Below, in pieces: positions 1 to 9,174 of a stretch of DNA of 21,908 nucleotides. Source of the stretch: Gammaproteobacteria bacterium (GTDB lineage Bacteria > Pseudomonadota > Gammaproteobacteria > SZUA-229); assembly GCA_011051475.1 (NCBI GenBank), contig DRLE01000228.1, positions 1 through 21,908 of the forward strand, read 5' to 3'. The translations under genes were made by a program, and so were the position numbers. Within the stretch, counting starts at the first letter, position 1, and every line of letters begins with the position of its first letter. The notes beneath the pieces were generated by a model that saw only the letters and a program-made list of their open reading frames with translations, was not told where the DNA came from and ran no database searches.

Positions 1-6
1 AAACGA

Positions 7-37
7 ACCGGAACAAACAGACCGGAACAGCTATAAT
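7..37 (+). promoter_or_regulatory. Candidate promoter with a tandem upstream repeat
   Basis: A perfect -10 hexamer TATAAT lies at 32-37, about 58 bases before the chosen start at 95. No good -35 hexamer sits 16-18 bases upstream. Instead the 9-mer ACCGGAACA occurs twice (7-15 and 21-29) with a 14-base period, which could be an activator site replacing the -35. The window starts too close to show the rest of the region. Confidence 0.3.
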
Positions 38-94
38 GATTTGCAGCAGCCGGCGTTCTACCGGTGCGCATCGATAATAGCCAGGGATACCTTG

Positions 95-592
95 ATGAAA
101 CAACTGCTGAAAAATATTCTGCTTCTGTTACTGATTGCCACCGCACCTGTTCAGGCAGATGAAAATACTGACAACAGGGAATTTCTTACCGTGGACAGGC
201 TGCTGGAAGCCGGTTACCACCAGCTCAGCGGTGAGCAGCTGATCGCGTTGATGGGCAGTAAAACGCTTGAAGTGAAGGATATCGAGACCGAGAAAGTCGC
301 TGTTTCAAAGCATAAGGCCGGGGAAGGTGCGAGCAGTGATGCCATGCAACGCGACTTCAGCGAAGCGAAGGGCGCGGGCAAGGATAAATCACTGTATTTT
401 CTCGATACCCGCCTGCTGGCGCGGGCGCCACCGCTGCAGGGCGATATCAGGCGCAGGGTGGTCGGTGATGAGCTGATATCCAGCGACGGGACGCGTACCT
501 ATCACTTCCGGGTTTATGAAAAAGACGGTCGCATGTTTGCCGCCAGGGATATCGATCACGGCAATGTGTACTACGAGGTGCGGGTTAGATAA
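95..592 (+). CDS. Small exported protein of unknown function
   Basis: A protein of 165 residues that I do not recognise. I chose ATG 95 over the longer TTG start at 41 for two reasons: an AGGGA ribosome-binding site lies at about 82-86, and from this ATG the protein opens with a clear Sec signal peptide (MKQLLKN, a hydrophobic run, then VQA before DENTD; cleavage after about residue 21). The mature part is about 144 residues, hydrophilic and charged, with no cysteine or membrane segment. Its C-terminal third (ISSDGTRTYHFRVYEKDGR and onward) looks like beta strands. It is probably periplasmic. It converges on the next gene with only six bases between stop codons. The existence of the gene is fairly secure; its function is unknown. 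Confidence 0.7.
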   Translation: MKQLLKNILLLLLIATAPVQADENTDNREFLTVDRLLEAGYHQLSGEQLIALMGSKTLEVKDIETEKVAVSKHKAGEGASSDAMQRDFSEAKGAGKDKSLYFLDTRLLARAPPLQGDIRRRVVGDELISSDGTRTYHFRVYEKDGRMFAARDIDHGNVYYEVRVR

Positions 593-598
593 TCAGCC

Positions 599-1669
599 TT
601 AGCCGATGCGCAGTTCTTCCATCAGGTAGCAGACACAGTCCTGGCGGATGGCCTTTTCATTGGTGGTGAACATGGACAGGGTTACCGGCTTTTTCAGTCG
701 CAGTTCCTGGTTGTCACCGCAGTCAATGCGCTCCATGTATTCATCGGTGATATCTTCATTGCTTTCGCTGCTGACGGTAAGCAGCCGATCCTTGTCGCTG
801 TTAACCTCGGCAAACAGGGTGCCGGCCTCCAGCGGATAAAAATTCTCTTCTTCCAGTGCGGTATTCAGGCACAGATCCTCGGTGCCGCCGGTTTCGCCCA
901 GGCTGACGGTGGGCGGAACGACAACGCGTGCAATGGTGTGGTAAAGCTTGAGCGGTCGCGTTTCCTCTTCGCTGCCCAGGCTTTCAAGGGCCAGCACGTC
1001 TTCAAGATAGGCCAGGGCATGGTCTTCACCGGAGCGGTCGCCGGACTGGCCGCATTCGAGCACCACGGCGGGGCAGAAGTCGGAGAAGGCGGATGACTGC
1101 ACCCCCTTGGGATTGGTGAAATACACCGCGATATGGCTGAAGCGTGCCGCCAGCTGCAGGCAGTGCGGATTGAGAATATTGACGCAGCCGTAATGCGGGT
1201 TCTTGCCGGTATTGTTGTGGATGTCGATGCTGGCAAAGGGTTTTTTCTTGCGCATGATATGCGTGACCGTCTGCATCATGTCCTTGTCCGGCGAGTCGGC
1301 GCAGTGGCTGCCCGGCCAGATACGGTTGTAGTCATCCTGGTGTTCCAGCCGGCGTACCTGCTCCTTTGCCGCATAGACATTGCCGAGAAACAGTGAAATG
1401 GCGCGCGGCAGGGGCGCATCGCGGTATTTTTTCAGCAGGCGCTGGATGGCATAGAAGCCGGTGGTTTCATTGCCGTGCAGCAGGGTACAGATAAACAGCG
1501 GCTGCTTGTTGACGCCATCGAGGTGGAACAGGGTAGGGCCGCCAAGCAGATCGAGCAGGTCCTCGGCCCTGGCATCGAGCAGTTCATCGGGTATGTGGTT
1601 GCTTTCTTTTAACATAGGGTAACGGGTCTGTTTCGGCTGTGTCACCAGTGCGTTTTCAGCACCGGTCAT
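599..1669 (-). CDS. AstE/aspartoacylase-type zinc hydrolase
   Basis: A 356-residue protein of the M14-like succinylglutamate desuccinylase/aspartoacylase family, which hydrolyses amide bonds on acylated amino acids using one zinc ion. The zinc and catalytic landmarks are visible: HGNE at residues 65-68 (His65 and Glu68 as ligands), the substrate-binding stretch from GNVYAAKEQVRR through DDYNRIWPG (96-120), DIHNNTG with the third ligand His151, and a likely catalytic Glu205 in VVLECGQSG. There is no signal peptide, so it acts in the cytoplasm. The start at 1669 overlaps the end of the upstream ligase gene by 14 bases, so translation is probably coupled; Met19 at 1615 is an alternative start. 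Family is certain, substrate is not. The ligase neighbour suggests a gamma-glutamyl or N-acyl amino-acid substrate rather than arginine breakdown, since no other ast genes are present. Confidence 0.85.
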   Translation of the reverse strand: MTGAENALVTQPKQTRYPMLKESNHIPDELLDARAEDLLDLLGGPTLFHLDGVNKQPLFICTLLHGNETTGFYAIQRLLKKYRDAPLPRAISLFLGNVYAAKEQVRRLEHQDDYNRIWPGSHCADSPDKDMMQTVTHIMRKKKPFASIDIHNNTGKNPHYGCVNILNPHCLQLAARFSHIAVYFTNPKGVQSSAFSDFCPAVVLECGQSGDRSGEDHALAYLEDVLALESLGSEEETRPLKLYHTIARVVVPPTVSLGETGGTEDLCLNTALEEENFYPLEAGTLFAEVNSDKDRLLTVSSESNEDITDEYMERIDCGDNQELRLKKPVTLSMFTTNEKAIRQDCVCYLMEELRIG

Positions 1670-3131
1670 CCAGGCTCCATGTGTGTACCGGCTGGCCGGA
1701 TTTCTGGTTTCGCAGGTAGTTTAGCGTGAGCCGGGTGCGGTCGCCCTGATGCGCGTCAAGAAAATCGAGTTGCCACTGGCTTCCGGTCCGGTTCAGGCTG
1801 ACGCGCTGTTCAATCACTTCCAGGTAACGTTCTGTTTCATGCGCGTCGATGCCGAGCATGCCCAGGCCGGTTTCGGCTTCGGGCAGAAGCCGGTCAAGGA
1901 TGATTTTCTGCAGACTCTCGCTTGTCTGGTTTCCGTTCTGGCCGCCATTCCGGCTACTGCCCGGCCAGCGGGTCTTGTATTTCAGGCCCAGCTGGGCGGC
2001 GCGATAGAAATTATGCTTGGTGTCGGCAAAGGACAGCAGGCTTTCCACCGGCGTGTCCTGTGTGGCGTAGTACTGCAGCAGGCCGTAGAAAAAGGCGATA
2101 TTGGCAATATTGTCCAGGTTGGACGGGGCGGCGGCGCAGACCCTGTGCTCGATACGAAGATGAGGTTCCCCCTGCGCATTAAAGCCGATCAGCGGCCGGT
2201 TCCATCGCCAGATAGTGCCGTTGTGCAGGCGCAGGTGGCGCAGGGCGGAGGCATCCTCGTCATAGTGTACGGGCAGCAGTACGGGGTAGTGTTCAAGATT
2301 TTCCTGGAAACACTCAAACAGCGAATCACGCACATAGGCGCTGCCAAAGGTAACGCGGTGTACCGGACCACTGGCTGCGCCGCCATAGCCGCCGGTAGGC
2401 ACGGCCTGCTCGAATACCGGTATACGGGTTTCCTGCCACAGGCGCTTGCCGAACAGACAGGGTGAATTGGCGCTGACGGCAACCATGGGCGCGGACAGGA
2501 CGAGGCAGGCATTGAAATAACGTGCAGCCTGCTGCTGTGGCACCTGCAGATGAATCTGCAGGGAGGTTGCAGCAGCCTCCAGCATAACGTCCTTGTGGCT
2601 GACATGAAGATGTTCCATGCCGTTGATATTAAGCTCGATGGCCATGCCGCGTCGCTGTCTCAGCACCTGTTCGTTCAGTGCCCGATAGCGTTCCATCAGG
2701 GAAATGTTTTTCAGGGTCAGGTCGCTGTCATCCAGCGTCGGCAGTATGCCGATGCCCAGTATTTCGGCGTCAAGATGACGGGCTGTATTTGCGCAGTCAT
2801 TCCAGAGCCTGTTAAGCCGGGTCTCAAACACGCCAAGCACATTCTTCTGCAGTAGTTCGGGTTCTACATTGAGCTCGATATTGAACTTCGCCAGTTCCGG
2901 GCTGAGCATGTCATTGTCGGCCGCCTGCAGGAACTGTTCGTTTATGGCCAGTGGTTTGCCCCGGTCGTTGATCAGCCAGGCTTCCAGTTCATAGCCGGCC
3001 ACCAGGCGGTTATCGGTAAAGCCGTTTTCTTCAAACAGTTTTTTCAGCAGCTGTGTTTCGTTTTTAAGACGCGCGACGAACTGCTGGTAATCGGTCTTGT
3101 TGAAGCGACCGTAATGTATTTCTTCACCCAT
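1656..3131 (-). CDS. GCS2-type glutamate-cysteine ligase-like protein
   Basis: A 491-residue cytoplasmic enzyme of the GCS2 (YbdK/carboxylate-amine ligase) family, which uses ATP to join the gamma-carboxyl of glutamate to an amine. Recognisable landmarks are VAGYELEAWLI near residues 44-54 with acidic metal and glutamate ligands, FNIELNVEPE (83-92), MAIELNINGMEHLHVSH in the middle, and the conserved RIEHRVCAAAPSNLDNIAN stretch in the C-terminal half. It may make gamma-glutamylcysteine for glutathione, but GCS2 members vary in substrate and no gshB is in the window. It is the first gene of a two-gene minus-strand unit with the aspartoacylase-like hydrolase, which it overlaps by 14 bases. The 180-base region upstream is shared with the divergent phoH-like gene. 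Confidence 0.85.
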   Translation of the reverse strand: MGEEIHYGRFNKTDYQQFVARLKNETQLLKKLFEENGFTDNRLVAGYELEAWLINDRGKPLAINEQFLQAADNDMLSPELAKFNIELNVEPELLQKNVLGVFETRLNRLWNDCANTARHLDAEILGIGILPTLDDSDLTLKNISLMERYRALNEQVLRQRRGMAIELNINGMEHLHVSHKDVMLEAAATSLQIHLQVPQQQAARYFNACLVLSAPMVAVSANSPCLFGKRLWQETRIPVFEQAVPTGGYGGAASGPVHRVTFGSAYVRDSLFECFQENLEHYPVLLPVHYDEDASALRHLRLHNGTIWRWNRPLIGFNAQGEPHLRIEHRVCAAAPSNLDNIANIAFFYGLLQYYATQDTPVESLLSFADTKHNFYRAAQLGLKYKTRWPGSSRNGGQNGNQTSESLQKIILDRLLPEAETGLGMLGIDAHETERYLEVIEQRVSLNRTGSQWQLDFLDAHQGDRTRLTLNYLRNQKSGQPVHTWSLDDRC

Positions 3132-3186
3132 GCCCGAAGTCTATCGTATTTTTCCGGATGGCGTGTTGCGACTGCGTAAAAAACAG

Positions 3187-3215
3187 TTTACTTTTTTATT
3201 TGAAAGGAGTATTAA
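3187..3215 (+). promoter_or_regulatory. Candidate promoter of the PhoH-family gene
   Basis: A TTTACT -35-like hexamer (3187-3192), a 17-base spacer and a TATTAA -10-like hexamer (3210-3215) lie about 100 bases before the phoH-type start. Each hexamer matches four of six consensus bases and the spacing is ideal. The rest of the 3132-3311 gap shows no stable hairpin. The PhoH gene has its own clear ribosome-binding site GAGGTG at 3301-3306. Confidence 0.35.
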
Positions 3216-3311
3216 TAGAACAACTGCAATTACACGCGGAGGTTAATGGCAATAGACATATAACTGCGAAGAAATACTGTCATAATAATTATTAACTTCC
3301 GAGGTGTTTAC

Positions 3312-4136
3312 ATGTCGAGAAAGCACAGTCGAGCCAAGCGCCAGACCAGACGACAGAAAAGCAAACGTCATAAGCGCGATTACCTGTCCGACGATAACGT
3401 TGTCATTGATTTCCACGCCAGTCCTCACAGCGACCCTTACTCTCCCTCCTCCTCGTATAATCCACAAGCTGCATCAACGCCGGTTAAACCCATCAAGGCC
3501 AGAAACAGGGCGCAGGATATTTTTATGTCCGCGATCAGGACCCATACCCTGGTGTTCGGTCTTGGCCCCGCGGGTACCGGAAAGAGCTACTGTACTGCGG
3601 CAATGGCCGCCGAGGCAATGCTTGCCGGCAGTATTGATCGTATCATCTTTACCCGCCCGGCCGTAGAGGCTGGTAACAGCATGGGCTTTCTGCCGGGAGG
3701 GCTGGAAGAAAAATTCGATCCGTATTTTTCCGCCTTTAAATCCTGCCTGGTCAGCAATGCCGGCAGAGGGGTGATCGAGTGCGCCCTGAAAAACGGCAAT
3801 ATCAGTGTCGAGCCGCTGGCCTATATGCGCGGCAAGACCTTCAACCGTGCCTTCGTGGTGCTCGATGAAGCGCAGAACTGCACGCCGGAAGAAATGAAAA
3901 TGTTTATGACACGCATCGGCCGGAACTCAACCGTGGTGATTAACGGTGACCTGAGCCAGACCGATATCCGCTGTTATTCCGGCCTGCACGATGCCATCAG
4001 CCGGGTGCATGATGTGAAGGGTGTTTATGTGCATGAGTTCGAGTACGGCGATATTGTGCGCAGTGATATCGTCAGGGATATTATTATGTGCTATCAGGAT
4101 GATGACTGTGCCGTGCGGGAGTATCGTAGCGGTTAG
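3312..4136 (+). CDS. PhoH-family P-loop ATPase
   Basis: A 274-residue PhoH-like protein, a cytoplasmic P-loop ATPase family linked to RNA metabolism and phosphate or stress responses. The Walker A motif GPAGTGKS is at residues 85-92, Walker B VVLDEAQN at 182-189 and the sensor-like NGDLSQTD at 211-218; TRPAVEAG and FLPG are further PhoH hallmarks. The core starts only near residue 60. Before it lie a strongly basic segment (residues 3-22, mostly Arg, Lys and His) and a Ser/Pro-rich linker, possibly an RNA-binding tail. It lacks the KH-like N-terminal domain of ordinary PhoH and the PIN domain of PhoH2, so it is a short core-type member. Start ATG 3312 has a GAGGTG site at ideal spacing. It stands alone, divergent from the ligase and convergent with yheS. 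Confidence 0.88.
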   Translation: MSRKHSRAKRQTRRQKSKRHKRDYLSDDNVVIDFHASPHSDPYSPSSSYNPQAASTPVKPIKARNRAQDIFMSAIRTHTLVFGLGPAGTGKSYCTAAMAAEAMLAGSIDRIIFTRPAVEAGNSMGFLPGGLEEKFDPYFSAFKSCLVSNAGRGVIECALKNGNISVEPLAYMRGKTFNRAFVVLDEAQNCTPEEMKMFMTRIGRNSTVVINGDLSQTDIRCYSGLHDAISRVHDVKGVYVHEFEYGDIVRSDIVRDIIMCYQDDDCAVREYRSG

Positions 4137-4146
4137 GGTTGGTTCA

Positions 4147-4314
4147 CAGATAAGCGCAGATAAACACAGATGAGTGAGCGTTACCACCTGTCATTCTGAG
4201 CGAAGCCGAAGAATCTGTTGCCACCGCAAGCGCAAATGACAAGATCCTTCGACTTCACTACGTTACGCTCAGGATGACACAGGAATTGCATCTGTGTTTA
4301 TCTGCGCTTATCTG
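4147..4314. repeat. Inverted-repeat element (MITE/REP-like), copy 1
   Basis: The gap between the converging phoH-type and yheS genes is almost filled by a palindromic element. Its outer arms, 4147-4172 and 4289-4314, are perfect 26-base inverted repeats. Each arm is about 2.6 copies of a 10-base unit (CAGATAAGCG, CAGATAAACA, CAGATG). Nested inside is an imperfect second inverted repeat, 4190-4217 against 4241-4278, containing GTCATTCTGAGCG on one side and CGCTCAGGATGAC on the other. No open reading frame lies inside. The transcript of either strand could fold into a long hairpin and may end both flanking transcripts. Confidence 0.8.
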
Positions 4315-4323
4315 CGGCAAAAA

Positions 4324-6228
<1,905 letters not shown>

Positions 6229-6429
6229 GGGGGCGAATTGTAACCTGTTAACCGGGGCAATGCGAAAGTTCGAAGTCTGTTCAAATGACCGGGGTTACGG
6301 TCGGAGACCATATTAAGAATCAGACTAAAAAAGTTGCTAAACATTTGATACAGGTAAAGGAACTGCCTTGCATAATAACGGTTATGCGAGTAGATTCTTT
6401 CCTGTGTGGCCCGTTGGATTCAGGGCATT

Positions 6430-6447
6430 CCCGGTGAGCAAACCGGG
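6430..6447 (+). promoter_or_regulatory. Hairpin in the cfa leader
   Basis: CCCGGT (6430-6435) and ACCGGG (6442-6447) form a perfect 6-bp GC-rich stem with a six-base loop, ending about 20 bases before the AAGGTAGG ribosome-binding site of cfa. A second palindrome, GCATAA/TTATGC with a six-base gap, lies at 6370-6387. There is no T-run after either, so neither is a terminator. They may be RNA structure or protein-binding sites in the 256-base divergent yheS-cfa gap (6229-6484), where I found no convincing promoter hexamers. Confidence 0.3.
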
Positions 6448-6484
6448 TAAAAAACAAACTGATTAATAAAGGTAGGTTTGAAAA

Positions 6485-7939
6485 ATGGCATTGAAACACG
6501 AGCAACACCCTTCGCAATCCCCGCAGACAAGCATGGCTCAGCCCGACGAGCTTTCGGCTGCTTCCGCCGAGGCCGTTTCCTCAGGGAGCGCTGCTTCAGG
6601 AGAATATTCCTCAGAGACCGCCACATCATCCTCACTGGCAGGCATACTCAGGAAAAAGTCACCCATGTTTCATTCCAGGGTCACCTGGCTGGATCGCTGG
6701 CTGGTGAAAAAGATGGTGGATGTGGTCGGCAATCCGCCGGTTCGTATCAGCCTCTGGGACGGCCGCGAAGTCACGCCGCCCTGCGACGACCCGGTGGCCG
6801 TGCTGGTGTACAACGATCGCGGTGCCCTGCTGAAGACCATTATCGACCCCGAACTGCACTGGGGCGACCTGTATTGCAGCGGCCGTGTCGAGTTCGAAGG
6901 TGACATGGTCGAGTTTATGGAAGTGATTTACCGTGGCATCAGTGGCAAGGGCGAGCCCGGCCTGTTGCGCAAGCTGATCCTCTGGCTGGGGCACCGCCGT
7001 ATTTTCAATACCATGGACAAGGCGCGGGAGAATATCCATCACCATTACGATATCGGCAACGATTTCTACAGGCTGTGGCTGGATACCGAGGAAATGCAGT
7101 ATACCTGCGCCTATTTCCCCGAAGAGGACATGACGCTGGAGCAGGCGCAGGTCGCCAAGCTGCACCATATCTGTCGCAAGCTGCAGCTGAAACCGGGCGA
7201 TACCGTGGTCGAGGCCGGCTGCGGCTGGGGCGGGCTGGCGCGCTTTATGGCGAAACACTATGGCGTTAAGGTCAGAGCCTATAATATTTCAAAAGAGCAG
7301 GTGAAATACGCGCGCCAGCGCGCCGAGGAAGAAGGTCTGACGGAGCAGATCGAGTATGTGCTGGATGACTACCGCAATATCAGCGGCCAGTACGATGTGT
7401 TCGTTTCCGTCGGCATGCTTGAGCATGTTGGCCAGCGTGATTACCGTCAGCTGGGCCAGATTATCAAGCGCTGCATGAAACCGGAAGGACGCGGTCTGAT
7501 ACACACCATCGGGCGTGTGGCACCGGGCCCGATGAACGCCTGGATAGAGCGCCGCATTTTCCCCGGCGCCCGCCCGCCGTCACTGTGCGAAATGATGGAT
7601 ATCTTCGAACCGGCCGAGCTCTCGGTTTACGATGTGGAAAACCTGCGCCTGCATTACTCGCGCACCTTGCTGGAATGGCTGCAGCGCTTTGAAGCACACA
7701 GCCAGGAAATCAGCGAAATGATGGACGAAGAGTTCGTCAAGGCCTGGCGCTTGTATCTGTCGGGTTCGACTTCCGCCTTCAATGTCGGTGAGCTGCAGCT
7801 CTACCAGGTGGTTTTCTATCATGCCGCTAATAACAATATTCCCGGTACGCGCAGGTATCTCTATGATGGTGTGGCGCCGTATACCGGCAAGGCAAAGCTG
7901 ACCGTCGTGTCCAAAGAGACCGACAAGATCGACGCATAA
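6485..7939 (+). CDS. cfa: Cyclopropane-fatty-acid synthase-type methyltransferase
   Basis: A 484-residue SAM-dependent enzyme of the Cfa family, which adds a methyl-derived carbon to the double bond of unsaturated acyl chains in membrane phospholipids. The SAM-binding loop EAGCGWGG is at residues 243-250. Family hallmarks are HHYDIGNDFY (187-196), the YTCAYF cysteine (208), GMLEHVG (310-316), GLIHTIG and the HYSRTL tyrosine, so the bicarbonate-site residues known in the E. coli enzyme seem kept. It is about 100 residues longer than E. coli Cfa, with a Ser/Ala/Glu-rich, probably disordered N-terminal tail (about 1-55). The start at 6485 has AAGGTAGG about 10 bases upstream. Its stop overlaps the next start (TAATG), so the two enzymes are probably made together. 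The product may be a cyclopropane, methylene, methyl-branched or furan acyl chain. Confidence 0.85.
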   Translation: MALKHEQHPSQSPQTSMAQPDELSAASAEAVSSGSAASGEYSSETATSSSLAGILRKKSPMFHSRVTWLDRWLVKKMVDVVGNPPVRISLWDGREVTPPCDDPVAVLVYNDRGALLKTIIDPELHWGDLYCSGRVEFEGDMVEFMEVIYRGISGKGEPGLLRKLILWLGHRRIFNTMDKARENIHHHYDIGNDFYRLWLDTEEMQYTCAYFPEEDMTLEQAQVAKLHHICRKLQLKPGDTVVEAGCGWGGLARFMAKHYGVKVRAYNISKEQVKYARQRAEEEGLTEQIEYVLDDYRNISGQYDVFVSVGMLEHVGQRDYRQLGQIIKRCMKPEGRGLIHTIGRVAPGPMNAWIERRIFPGARPPSLCEMMDIFEPAELSVYDVENLRLHYSRTLLEWLQRFEAHSQEISEMMDEEFVKAWRLYLSGSTSAFNVGELQLYQVVFYHAANNNIPGTRRYLYDGVAPYTGKAKLTVVSKETDKIDA

Positions 7940-9084
7940 TGCCCGAATACGATGTGCTTATTGTCGGTGGCGGTCCCGCCGGCTCAACGCTGGCGTGGAG
8001 CCTGTTGAATAACAGCGCCACGTCCGACCTGAAAATTGCGATCCTCGACAAGCAGGCATTCCCCCGGCAGAAGGTCTGCGCCGGCTGGGTAACGCCGGCG
8101 GTCATGCAGGCGCTGGCCATCGATCTGGATGATTACGCCGATGGCCGCGTATTGCAGAAAATCCACGGTTTTGAAATCAGCATGCTGGGGCAGAAGCAGG
8201 TATCGTCACGCTTTCCCGGCGAACCGGTCAGCTATGGCATACGTCGCTTCGAATTCGATGATTACCTGCTCAAGCGCTGCGGCGCAAAGCTGCTGCTGAA
8301 CCAGCCGTTCAAAAAAATGGAAAAAACCGCCAACGGCTGGCGGGTCAATGAGCAGTACCGGACGAAACTGGTTGTCGGCGCCGGCGGCCACTACTGTCCG
8401 GTAGCGCGCGCCATTGGCGCCAAGGGCGTCAGTGAGCTGGCGGTGGTAGCGCAGGAAGTCGAGTTCGAAATGAACGAGGCGCAGAAGCAGGTCTGCACTA
8501 TCGACGCCGAAAAGCCCGAGCTTTTCTTCACGCCCGACCTGATGGGCTACGGCTGGGTTTTCCGCAAGGGCGATTACCTCAATATCGGCCTGGGGCGTGA
8601 AGACAAAAGCAGGCTGTCGGGTCACGTCAAGGCTTTCTGCGAGTACCTGGTAGCAGAGGGCAAGATACCCGCGGATATTACTGACAAGTACAACGGTCAC
8701 GCCTATCTGCTGTATAACCATGCGATGCGCAAGATGGTGGACGACGGTGTTCTGCTTATCGGCGATTCGGCCGGCCTGGCCTATCCGCAGAGCGGGGAGG
8801 GTATACGCCCGGCGGTCGAATCAGCCATACTGGCGGCGCAAACCCTTGGCGACTGCAAAGGAAATTACAGCCGGGAAAATCTTGAAGATTATAATGAGCG
8901 CATGCAGCAACGTTTCGGGCAGCGCCAGCCGGGACCGGACCTGATGGAGCGCCTGCCCCTGTGGCTGAAAAAAGCCTTCGCCTCGCAGCTGATGAAAACC
9001 CGGTGGTTTACGAAGAATGTGGTGGTGGACAAGTGGTTTCTGCAGTCGCATCAGGATGCGCTGACAGTCGTTAATAAACAGTAG
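7939..9084 (+). CDS. FAD-dependent oxidoreductase, geranylgeranyl-reductase type
   Basis: A 381-residue flavoprotein. The FAD-binding Rossmann motif GGGPAGS is at residues 10-16. FPRQKVCAGW (41-50) matches the PxxKxCGG-like motif of the geranylgeranyl reductase group, and GDSAGLAYPQSGEGIRPA (275-292) is the second FAD-contact motif near the isoalloxazine. Members of this group reduce or hydroxylate double bonds in lipids. There is no signal peptide; association with the inner face of the membrane is likely. It overlaps the cfa stop by one base, which argues that it acts on the product of that methyltransferase or on the same lipid. A role in turning a methylene or cyclopropane acyl chain into a methyl-branched one is an inference, not something the sequence proves. 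The substrate is unknown; the fold assignment is firm. Confidence 0.8.
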   Translation: MPEYDVLIVGGGPAGSTLAWSLLNNSATSDLKIAILDKQAFPRQKVCAGWVTPAVMQALAIDLDDYADGRVLQKIHGFEISMLGQKQVSSRFPGEPVSYGIRRFEFDDYLLKRCGAKLLLNQPFKKMEKTANGWRVNEQYRTKLVVGAGGHYCPVARAIGAKGVSELAVVAQEVEFEMNEAQKQVCTIDAEKPELFFTPDLMGYGWVFRKGDYLNIGLGREDKSRLSGHVKAFCEYLVAEGKIPADITDKYNGHAYLLYNHAMRKMVDDGVLLIGDSAGLAYPQSGEGIRPAVESAILAAQTLGDCKGNYSRENLEDYNERMQQRFGQRQPGPDLMERLPLWLKKAFASQLMKTRWFTKNVVVDKWFLQSHQDALTVVNKQ

Positions 9085-9117
9085 TAAAAACATTCGCCGC
9101 GAAGCTATCGCATCCTG

Positions 9118-9159
9118 CTCGCGCCCCTTACCTGCATCCATGCAGGCAAAGGACGCGAA
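9118..9159. repeat. REP-like hairpin, possible terminator
   Basis: A 17-bp imperfect stem, 9121-9137 against 9140-9156, with perfect 7-bp inner arms around CCTGCATCCATGCAGG, extending to about 20 pairs. All mismatches are transitions, so on the minus-strand RNA they become G-U pairs and the stem is continuous. On the plus strand it is followed by a T-rich stretch at 9166-9177, so it may end the cfa operon transcript. No second copy was found in the window. Confidence 0.5.
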
Positions 9160-9174
9160 GTAAAATCTTTTTTA

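Noticed and set aside
41..94. A TTG start at 41 for the first exported protein
   Set aside because: It would place 18 polar residues before the signal peptide, while ATG 95 has a ribosome-binding site and a normal signal sequence.
1749..2465. A 238-codon plus-strand frame opposite the GCS2 ligase
   Set aside because: It is antisense to a conserved enzyme and has no recognisable motifs or start signal.
3238..3263. A five-codon micro-ORF with GGAGG before it, upstream of the PhoH gene
   Set aside because: The spacing between GGAGG and ATG is only three bases and no attenuator-like hairpin follows, so a leader peptide is not supported.
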